Below, piece by piece: positions 1 to 5,596 of a stretch of 18,485 nucleotides of DNA. The notes below the pieces were generated by a model. That model ran no database searches. It saw only the letters and a list, made by a program, of their open reading frames with translations, and was not told where the DNA came from. Source of the stretch: Candidatus Gerdarchaeota archaeon (GTDB lineage: Archaea; Asgardarchaeota; Heimdallarchaeia; JABLTI01); the NCBI GenBank assembly GCA_016839405.1, contig JAEOUJ010000362.1, positions 1 through 18,485 of the forward strand, read 5' to 3'. Each line of letters begins with the position of its first letter. Position 1 is the first letter of the stretch. The position numbers and the translations under genes are program-made.

Positions 1-497
1 CAGATGGTTGGGAAATTATTTATGGATTTGATCCATTAGTTGATGATTCTTCAATTGATCCAGACAGTGATTATCTTGATAATGTGAAAGAATTTCTTGA
101 GGGCACTCTACCAATAGATGCTGACACGGATAAAGATCTCTTGCTTGATGGTTATGAGGTTAATGGCATATACAGTCCATCTAATCCCGGAGCAGATGTA
201 AGTGGTTATGTTTATACTGATCCACTTCTACCGGATTCTGATGCAGATGGATATATAGATAGTGTAGAAATCTTTTCTGATTCTGATCCGAATGATGTTC
301 TTAGTATTCCTGAACCTGAAACAATAACCATAACACCTTCACCAGAAATTATAACACTACCTCCTGAAACAATTACTGAAAATCAAACTTTTACTACAAC
401 AATTGAGGGTGGAATTGTTTTTGGTGTTACAGCTACAATAATAGGAATTGTCTTAACAATTTCTGTAATTATCTCTCGAAGATTAAAAAAGAAATAA
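1..497 (+). CDS. Surface protein with thrombospondin-3-like calcium-binding repeats, 3' end only
   Basis: The reading frame is open from base 3 to the TAA at 495-497, so this is the last 164 residues of a longer protein whose start lies outside the window. A GTG at 84 can be read as a start, but the repeat pattern continues upstream of it without a break. The visible part carries Asp-rich loops (DPDSDYLD, DADTDKDLLLDG, DSDADGYIDS) typical of thrombospondin type 3/EF-hand-like calcium repeats. A Thr/Pro/Glu-rich stalk follows, then one hydrophobic helix and a basic end (SRRLKKK). This architecture suggests an envelope-anchored extracellular protein. The C-terminal 35 residues align closely with the tail of the propeller protein ending at 7372, so the two are probably sorted alike. 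Ligand or partner is unknown. Confidence 0.85.
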   Translation, partial: DGWEIIYGFDPLVDDSSIDPDSDYLDNVKEFLEGTLPIDADTDKDLLLDGYEVNGIYSPSNPGADVSGYVYTDPLLPDSDADGYIDSVEIFSDSDPNDVLSIPEPETITITPSPEIITLPPETITENQTFTTTIEGGIVFGVTATIIGIVLTISVIISRRLKKK

Positions 498-506
498 AAA
501 ATTTCC

Positions 507-526
507 AAAAAGAATTTTTCTTTTTT
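507..526 (+). terminator. Hairpin plus T-tract after the first surface-protein gene
   Basis: Arms AAAAAGAA (507-514) and TTCTTTTT (518-525) surround a TTT loop, and the right arm runs into further T-rich sequence. It lies 10 bases after the stop codon at 497, so it suits transcription termination of that gene. The stem is all weak pairs; archaeal polymerases can stop at U-tracts without a stem. Confidence 0.5.
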
Positions 527-719
527 AATCTTTTATTCTTAATTAAACCTAATTCTTTTTTTAAATTCCTTCATGGTTTTTTCTCCATGCGAATGTGAGC
601 TAAAACAATTATTAATTTAATTCACTTTAATTTGGATAAAGAATCAATCTTCTTCTTTTCTTTCTTCATCTTTTTCGAGTTTGCCAACCTCATGAAATTT
701 TTGTGAGAGTTGAATTGTT
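527..719. other. Gene-free T-rich stretch between the surface protein and the ankyrin gene
   Basis: This is the 3' region of two converging genes. It is strongly pyrimidine-rich on plus, notably around 640-680. On minus, an imperfect hairpin (CAACTCTCA, then TGAGGTTG) lies just past the ankyrin reading frame at about 686-713 and could end that transcript. I see no ORF with coding character and no RNA gene. Confidence 0.4.
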
Positions 720-767
720 CTATTTGAAGTATTTTTCCAATAGCTTCACTATTTCTATATGTCCGTT
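720..767 (-). pseudogene. In-frame continuation of the last ankyrin repeat beyond a TAA codon
   Basis: Translated in the frame of the ankyrin gene, the codons after the TAA at 770-768 read NGHIEIVKLLEKYFK and then stop at TAG (722-720). This is the second half of an ankyrin repeat. It aligns with repeat 7 of the same protein (DGYIEIVKLLLKY), the TAA falling exactly where repeat 7 has Asn. The segment therefore looks like coding sequence cut off by a single nonsense codon. It could reflect a recent mutation, a base-call error, or readthrough; the sequence alone cannot tell which. Confidence 0.6.
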
Positions 768-1631
768 TTAGTAAGCAGCTTGTATTGCTGATTGAGTATA
801 ATCACCATAAATGTCTGATATTTCAACTTCAATGGTCGGATTAGCGTTATATTTCAAGAGTAGCTTAACAATTTCTATATAGCCATCATTTGCAGCAAAA
901 TAGATTGCTGTTCCACTGACAGCTGTTGTAATATTTACATCAGCACCTTTCTCTAGTAATAATTTTACAATAGGAATGAAACCATTCATACAAGCTTCCA
1001 TTAATGCTGTCCAACCTAGATTACTAACTGCATTGATTTCTGCGCCATTATCAAGTAAGTATTCGATTATATCAAGATGATTTCTTCTTACAGCCCACCG
1101 TAAAACTGACAAACCACGTCCTTCCATAGCATTAACATTTGCTCCTGATTCAAGTGCCTTTTTGATAGCATCCAAATCCCCATTGTAAACTGCTTCGAAC
1201 AATTTTGTATCTTTTTTGTCACAGCTATCAATTGATGGTTTCACCAATTCAATTCTTTTCTTTCGTATCATATCAGCTATGAATGGATATCTTCCTGACA
1301 TATTCACCATACTACTGATATCACTCAAGATCCTGTCTGTGTATGGCCCTCCCTTATCTAATAGTAATTTTACAGCTTCAATTTGACCATCTCGAGCAGC
1401 TAGGTGTAAAGGTGTGAAATCAGCCATTTCCATTTGTGTTGAATTAGCACCGTTATCTAAAAGAAATGAAATAATCCCTAGATATCCTTTACTTGCAGCA
1501 ATATGTAAAGCAGTACCCTCCCATTGACTTGCTTCATTGATTTTCGCACCGAGTTCAAGAGCTTTTTTAATTCCTGCAAGATCATCATTTCTTGCTGCTT
1601 CAAAAAGCAATTCATTGACTTTCTTTGCCAT
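768..1631 (-). CDS. Ankyrin-repeat protein, last repeat interrupted by a stop
   Basis: The 287-residue product consists almost wholly of ankyrin repeats, helical protein-binding modules; no catalytic domain or membrane segment is present. Repeats fall at about residues 7-35, 40-69, 73-101, 144-170, 176-203, 209-236 and 241-268, with an eighth starting near 280 and cut at residue 287. A non-repeat insert of about 40 residues (100-140) separates two blocks. Both blocks open with a similar capping repeat (LLFEAARNDDLAGIKKALE and KLFEAVYNGDLDAIKKALE), suggesting an internal duplication. The start is ATG with no clear ribosome site. A TATA-like AAAATATAGA on minus at 1681-1690 would give a short leader. 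The gene diverges from the winged-helix membrane protein at 1794. Likely cytoplasmic; the partner is unknown. Confidence 0.9.
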   Translation of the reverse strand: MAKKVNELLFEAARNDDLAGIKKALELGAKINEASQWEGTALHIAASKGYLGIISFLLDNGANSTQMEMADFTPLHLAARDGQIEAVKLLLDKGGPYTDRILSDISSMVNMSGRYPFIADMIRKKRIELVKPSIDSCDKKDTKLFEAVYNGDLDAIKKALESGANVNAMEGRGLSVLRWAVRRNHLDIIEYLLDNGAEINAVSNLGWTALMEACMNGFIPIVKLLLEKGADVNITTAVSGTAIYFAANDGYIEIVKLLLKYNANPTIEVEISDIYGDYTQSAIQAAY

Positions 1632-1684
1632 AAATTATCAATTAGATAGTAAATTAATAATTTATTTGTTGTAGATGTATTCTA

Positions 1685-1703
1685 TATTTTCTTCAAGAAA
1701 ATA
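1685..1703. promoter_or_regulatory. 19-bp perfect dyad in the divergent promoter region
   Basis: TATTTTCTTCAAGAAAATA has 9-base arms that are exact reverse complements around one central base. It overlaps the TATA-like box proposed for the ankyrin gene and lies 91 bases before the TTG start of the plus-strand gene. Position and symmetry suit an operator for a dimeric winged-helix regulator. No regulator is demonstrated; in AT-rich DNA some dyads arise by chance. Confidence 0.4.
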
Positions 1704-1793
1704 ATAAAATTGTCTTACTTTCTTATTGAATGCATTTTAATTGCTAATTGTAATTTGTTAATTTGGAAATAATAAAAAGAAGGTTTAAACGAT

Positions 1794-2345
1794 TTGAGTT
1801 CATTTAAAACTGCTTATATTGGCAGCAAAATTTTGTTGTTTTTATTCGGTATTCCAATGTTGATTTGGGGCATTCTTGTTATAATTTTAAAATTAACAAT
1901 TGGCAGAGATTATTTAATTACTTTGAGCATTGGAATTATTGGTTTTATATTTGTAGCTGCAGGTACTGCTAGTATTCTTGCACTACGATTGAATCGTGCA
2001 AAAATTCTTGGAGCACTAAAATCATATGAACGAGTCAATTTAGATCAATTATCTTCTGAGTTAAAACTCTCTAAAAATAAAACAAAAAAAGCGATTGTCC
2101 ATTTACGTGCCGAAGGGAGACTTAAAGCTTCTTTCGAACCTATAACTGGTGATGTATTAATTTTAGAAGTAGATGGTGAACCTCCATTTGCTATAGTACC
2201 AATGTCTTCCTCTGGTTTACCTGAGCATGAAGAAAAATTCAAGGATAAACGAATACCAAAAGATCTTAAATACTGTTCCTATTGCGGTTCTATTGTTAAA
2301 TCTGAAGACCAATTTTGCAATAATTGTGGTTCTTATTTGAGTTAA
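1794..2345 (+). CDS. Membrane-anchored winged-helix protein with C-terminal zinc ribbon
   Basis: Two hydrophobic helices (about residues 10-33 and 40-65) are followed by a winged-helix-like segment (about 68-126) with the helix-turn-helix pattern VNLDQLSSELKLSKNKTKKAI and a wing ending in GDVLILEV. After a flexible linker comes a zinc ribbon, C161-x2-C164 and C175-x2-C178. The 183-residue protein is therefore probably a membrane-tethered DNA-binding or membrane-associated regulatory protein with its domains in the cytoplasm; similar membrane-HTH proteins are common in archaea, but its target is unknown. The start is TTG at 1794, preceded by AAGAAGG about 10 bases upstream; the next ATG lies inside the first helix, which supports TTG. 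It converges on the PrsW-like gene with only 23 bases between the stops. Confidence 0.8.
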   Translation: MSSFKTAYIGSKILLFLFGIPMLIWGILVIILKLTIGRDYLITLSIGIIGFIFVAAGTASILALRLNRAKILGALKSYERVNLDQLSSELKLSKNKTKKAIVHLRAEGRLKASFEPITGDVLILEVDGEPPFAIVPMSSSGLPEHEEKFKDKRIPKDLKYCSYCGSIVKSEDQFCNNCGSYLS

Positions 2346-2368
2346 GATTTATTCCTATTCATTTTTTC

Positions 2369-3175
2369 TTATATTTTGCATTGACCTTCAGCTTTTAGCT
2401 CTTTAGGTGCTCCATCAGGGAATTCTCTTTGGTCGTATTTTATCATCATACCACTAATTACAATCATAGAAACTATGTAAATAACCATTAGTGAATAATT
2501 TGCTATATAGAATACAATTCCTTCTTCTATGAAATGATAAATAAAATAAGTGGTTATATTCCAAATTGAGTGTAATAATATTGCATATAGAAATCCTGGA
2601 TATCTTTTTTTTCCCTTTAATAATTTCCAAGCACAATAAGTTCCTATCAATCCGGTAAAAAATGCATGTGTTCCTGGTATTCTTATTGTTCTGATTATTG
2701 CTATCCTTAGTCCTTCTAACCATTCTGTAGATAAAATTGCATATACTATTGCATCAACTACTCCTGCACCTGTACCTATCATTGCTCCATAAAAGAATCC
2801 ATCATATAACCCATCTACTTCTGTAATTAAACAAAAACATCTTGAATAGAAAAAAAAGTATTTTAATGATTCTGCTATAATTACTTGCACTAATACCGCT
2901 CCTATCATCACTAAAATTATTGCCCATTCTTTTTCTAATAGTACTATTATCCTATCAATTCCAACAAACATTGGTATTGTTATTGCTATTATTAATGATC
3001 CTGCAATTAATCCCCATAGAAATGTCGAGAAAACTAATTTTTTTGGTTCTTTTTCCAGATCTCTTTTGTAGAACATAAAAACTGTAAAAAATCCCCCTAG
3101 CAATGGCACTGTTATTGTCATAATAGCCAATATTGTATCCATTGCAGAAACCATTAAATTCACATTCATTTTCAT
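2369..3175 (-). CDS. PrsW-family intramembrane protease homologue with altered glutamate motifs
   Basis: A 268-residue multi-pass membrane protein with about seven to eight hydrophobic segments. Motifs match the PrsW/CPBP-like membrane protease superfamily: AESLK (101-105) where the family has EExxK, DGLYDGFFYGAMIGTGAG (121-138), H170-AFFTGLIG, and LLHSIWN (H202). Known PrsW proteins use the paired Glu, a further Glu after the DG-YG-G segment, and His residues. Here the first Glu is Ala101 and the later Glu is Asp141, while E102, K105, H170 and H202 are kept. It may be a divergent active protease or a non-catalytic relative; the substrate is unknown. Start ATG with no Shine-Dalgarno; ATG codons 3 and 8 are alternatives. 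A TATA-like TTTAATAA on minus near 3233-3240 suits a leader of about 35 bases. Confidence 0.75.
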   Translation of the reverse strand: MKMNVNLMVSAMDTILAIMTITVPLLGGFFTVFMFYKRDLEKEPKKLVFSTFLWGLIAGSLIIAITIPMFVGIDRIIVLLEKEWAIILVMIGAVLVQVIIAESLKYFFFYSRCFCLITEVDGLYDGFFYGAMIGTGAGVVDAIVYAILSTEWLEGLRIAIIRTIRIPGTHAFFTGLIGTYCAWKLLKGKKRYPGFLYAILLHSIWNITTYFIYHFIEEGIVFYIANYSLMVIYIVSMIVISGMMIKYDQREFPDGAPKELKAEGQCKI

Positions 3176-3230
3176 TATTTTTAAGCAGTTTTAATTTTTC
3201 CTTATCTGCATTTTGTTTTTCTCTATTCAC

Positions 3231-3354
3231 ATTTTATTAAATTCATAAAAAGATTTCAGAACACAAATTCTTAGTTGAGGAGCTAAAGCAAGTAGTAAAC
3301 AAATTATCTACTTGATCATATGAAATAGATTTTCAATCTATTTCATTTTTTTTA
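3231..3354 (+). ncRNA. Candidate small RNA ending in a strong hairpin and T-tract
   Basis: On plus, a TATA-like TTTTATTAAAT (about 3230-3241) is followed by a non-coding stretch with two stem-loops. The first is CAAGTAG/CTACTTG (3289-3295 with 3308-3314, 12-base loop). The second is a perfect 12-bp stem, ATGAAATAGATT/AATCTATTTCAT (3320-3331 with 3335-3346, 3-base loop). Eight T residues follow directly. No plus-strand gene lies nearby that would need this terminator, hence the small-RNA proposal. It could instead be only a 3' end structure of the minus-strand MBL gene that stops at 3355. No known RNA family is recognised. Confidence 0.25.
3320..3353 (+). terminator. 12-bp perfect hairpin followed by T8
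   Basis: Stem arms at 3320-3331 and 3335-3346 pair without mismatch around a TTC loop, and T residues run from 3346 to 3353. As written this is an intrinsic-terminator shape for plus-strand transcription. On minus it lies 9 bases after the MBL stop codon, where it could serve as a 3' stabilising hairpin instead. Confidence 0.5.
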
Positions 3355-4230
3355 TTAATCAAATGAATTATTTTTACTATAATAGTTATAAAAACTAATT
3401 TTGAGTAGATCAAGATAATGATCCAAAAATCGTTTAGCTTTACCTCTATTAGCTTCAGTTTCAATTTTTGTATATGCCTGAGTTATCGGTTCAAGTTGTG
3501 GCATTTTGATTTCTTCAAGATTTTTTCCATCTGCAATAGCTGTTTCAAAATGTTCTTTTAATGCTGAAAAAAATCTTATTTGTGATTCGAGATATTCACG
3601 AGGTTTATACATCAAATCACCATGACCGGGAACAATTATTTTTAAATCCATTTTCAAAAATTTATTAAAGGCAGTTAAATACTCTTCAGGATTCCCTGTC
3701 ATTTTTGGTTTGTTTCTGTAAAGACTCATAAATGGCAAACCAAAATTTCCAGAACCAATAAAAAAGAGATCTCCACCAAATAGAACTTTTTCATAAGGAA
3801 AATATGCTATACTTGATCCTATTGTATGTCCTCCTACTTTTATAAACTCCACTTTAAGATCGTTTTCTTCTAGTACTAATTTTTCTTCAAATGTCTTTAC
3901 ATTGTATTTACTGAATCTTACACTTGTTGGCATATTCACTTTAGTTTTTTCACTGAAAAGCAGAATATTATCTTTGAATGCTTCCATTCCACATCTATGA
4001 TCTGAATGTGAGTGGGTTAAAAACAAATTTTTAATAGGTATATCAAAATATGTTTCAAGTGCTTGATGGAAAAGCGAGCCAATTTTTAGTGAATTACCAC
4101 AATCTATAGCAATAGAATATTTTTCTAGTGAAATTGCTCCAATAACTGATGATCGTGTTTTCTTTTGAAGTTTTGTATCAACAACAACATGTTCAGTAAT
4201 TGATTCAAGCTTAATCAAGATTATCCCCAT
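3355..4230 (-). CDS. MBL-fold metallo-hydrolase
   Basis: This 291-residue protein has a complete metallo-beta-lactamase-fold metal site: H73-S-H75-S-D77-H78, then H135 (VGGHTIGSS), bridging D154 (FGGDLFF) and H203 (VPGHGD). Family members with this set are two-metal (Zn or Fe) hydrolases such as glyoxalase II-like thioesterases or lactonases; the substrate cannot be read from the sequence. A C-terminal helical region of about 80 residues follows the metal site. No signal peptide is seen, so it is probably cytoplasmic. No Shine-Dalgarno precedes the ATG, and a TATA-like TTAATATAC lies about 25 bases upstream, suggesting a leaderless transcript. It shares direction with the alcohol dehydrogenase behind it, but a terminator separates them. 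A second MBL protein lies at 9579. Confidence 0.88.
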   Translation of the reverse strand: MGIILIKLESITEHVVVDTKLQKKTRSSVIGAISLEKYSIAIDCGNSLKIGSLFHQALETYFDIPIKNLFLTHSHSDHRCGMEAFKDNILLFSEKTKVNMPTSVRFSKYNVKTFEEKLVLEENDLKVEFIKVGGHTIGSSIAYFPYEKVLFGGDLFFIGSGNFGLPFMSLYRNKPKMTGNPEEYLTAFNKFLKMDLKIIVPGHGDLMYKPREYLESQIRFFSALKEHFETAIADGKNLEEIKMPQLEPITQAYTKIETEANRGKAKRFLDHYLDLLKISFYNYYSKNNSFD

Positions 4231-4239
4231 TAGTTTTAG

Positions 4240-4260
4240 CTTAATAATTTGTATATTAAG
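4240..4260. promoter_or_regulatory. Inverted repeat overlapping the MBL promoter
   Basis: Arms CTTAATA (4240-4246) and TATTAAG (4254-4260) flank a 7-base spacer, 9 bases upstream of the ATG at 4230. The right arm overlaps the TATA-like box that would drive a leaderless MBL transcript, so a bound protein would block initiation. Arms are short and AT-rich; chance is a real alternative. Confidence 0.25.
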
Positions 4261-4307
4261 TTTAATTTGATAAATACTTTTATTGCAATTTTGTATATTT
4301 GAAATAA

Positions 4308-4337
4308 TAAAAAGAGAAAAAATGAATCATCATTCAT
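4308..4337 (-). terminator. Hairpin and T-tract after the alcohol dehydrogenase
   Basis: On minus, ATGAAT-GATG-ATTCAT forms a 6-bp stem with a 4-base loop (4322-4337) and is followed at once by TTTTTTCTCTTTTT. It lies about 30 bases after the stop codon at 4368-4370. This is the best-formed intrinsic-terminator shape on minus in the window. Confidence 0.6.
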
Positions 4338-4367
4338 GACCTAAATAAATACAGAAAGTAGAAATTT

Positions 4368-5393
4368 CTATGGTTTAATAACAGTTCTGAAATCTGCCTT
4401 AAAATCCTTAAGCTTTTGATGAATTTCATTAATGACTTTGGCTTCAAGTGGAACTATATTAGTTACAACTTGACTCAAATCTAATTTTCCTTGATCTGCT
4501 AAATCTAATAGAAAAGGAAGTTCAGATAATAAATGATCAGAAACACCGATTATTTCTTTTTCTTTACCTATTGCTTCATATGAGTTAACCTCAAAAGGTT
4601 CTAATGTGATTCCAACCAATCCTAACCGACCAAATCGAGCCAAAGATTTCACTCCTTGTTCTAACGTTAATTTTAATCCAATTAATTCCAAGGCAACATC
4701 TACACCAACACCATTTGTTAGCTCCATTATTTTTTCTACAGGATCATTATCTTTAGCATTTATTGGTATAGCACCCATTTTCTTTGCTAACTGTAATTTT
4801 GTAGGATCAATATCCACTGCGTATATCTCTCGAGCACCAAATGCTTTTGCTAATTGAAAAGCAGATACTCCTAATCCACCAAAACCAAAAATAGCTATTG
4901 TTTCTCCTGGCTGGAATCGTGTTTTCTTAATTGCATGAAATGATGTAGCTGTAGAACACATCATTACAGCTGCATGTTCAAAAAGAACTGAATCTGGTAG
5001 TTTGTAAATGCCTCGAGTAGGTACAGCAATAAATTCTGCATATCCGCCATCAATATTTTTACCAATCATTTTTCCTTCTGTGCAAAATTGTTCTGATCCT
5101 TTAACACAAAAATAACAATTGCCACACGTAACCATATAATTAACACAAACACGATCTCCAACTTTGAATTTAGTAACATTTGGACCTAGTTTTTCAATTA
5201 CTCCAGCAACCTCATGTCCTAGAGTAATTGGTAAATAATTAACCGAGGAAACTCCATCTCGATAATGAACATCAGAATGACAAATACCGGCAGCTTTTAT
5301 TTTAACTAATACTTCATCAGCTTTGGGTTCTGGAGTTGGTATTTCTCTATTTTCTAAATCTTTATCAATTTCGACTAATTGTACTGCTTTCAT
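4368..5393 (-). CDS. Zinc-dependent alcohol dehydrogenase, MDR superfamily
   Basis: At 341 residues this is a typical medium-chain dehydrogenase/reductase, expected to interconvert alcohols and aldehydes or ketones with NAD(P). Catalytic zinc ligands are C38 (GICHSD), H60-E61 (GHEVAG) and C146. The structural zinc site is complete: C90, C93, C96, C104 in CGNCYFC and the Cys that follows. The Rossmann segment GFGGLG (170-175) is followed by the second strand IYAVDID, where Asp194 favours NAD over NADP. The sequence resembles the propanol-preferring/AdhP group, but substrate assignment is not possible. The start ATG has GGAG immediately before it, rather close. It diverges from the propeller gene, with 203 bases between starts, and has its own terminator. 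Confidence 0.92.
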   Translation of the reverse strand: MKAVQLVEIDKDLENREIPTPEPKADEVLVKIKAAGICHSDVHYRDGVSSVNYLPITLGHEVAGVIEKLGPNVTKFKVGDRVCVNYMVTCGNCYFCVKGSEQFCTEGKMIGKNIDGGYAEFIAVPTRGIYKLPDSVLFEHAAVMMCSTATSFHAIKKTRFQPGETIAIFGFGGLGVSAFQLAKAFGAREIYAVDIDPTKLQLAKKMGAIPINAKDNDPVEKIMELTNGVGVDVALELIGLKLTLEQGVKSLARFGRLGLVGITLEPFEVNSYEAIGKEKEIIGVSDHLLSELPFLLDLADQGKLDLSQVVTNIVPLEAKVINEIHQKLKDFKADFRTVIKP

Positions 5394-5522
5394 ACTCCGT
5401 ATTACTGTTTTCCCAGTTTAAAACTATTTTTTAATATTGAGTAAAACCAACCAGCAAAACTTCTGTTAGTTAAAATAATTAGTAATACTTTGTTTAATTA
5501 GAGAATGTTTCAAAGGGTGAAT

Positions 5523-5530
5523 TTTTATAT
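5523..5530 (+). promoter_or_regulatory. Probable TATA box for the propeller gene
   Basis: TTTTATAT resembles the archaeal box A and lies about 67 bases before the TTG start at 5597, predicting a leader of roughly 40-45 bases. A second AT run at 5580-5592 is too close to the start to act as a TATA box for the full-length reading frame. Inference only. Confidence 0.3.
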
Positions 5531-5596
5531 CATTGGAAGTCATCAATTTATCGACAAAAAATTGAAGAATGAATAGAATTAATATATATATCTTAA

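Noticed and set aside
2955..3230. Minus-strand ORF of 91 codons starting upstream of the PrsW-like gene
   Set aside because: After a hydrophilic start it runs through the PrsW-like gene in another frame and gives no membrane pattern; a frameshifted extension cannot be excluded, but nothing supports it.
3355..5393. MBL hydrolase and alcohol dehydrogenase as a glutathione-type formaldehyde detoxification operon
   Set aside because: A terminator and a separate promoter lie between them, and neither protein shows features specific to S-hydroxymethyl-thiol substrates.
5543..5565. Inverted repeat TCAATTT / AAATTGA upstream of the propeller gene
   Set aside because: Seven-base AT-rich arms with a 9-base spacer; the same 10-mer TCAATTTATC also occurs at 13886, so this is likely composition.
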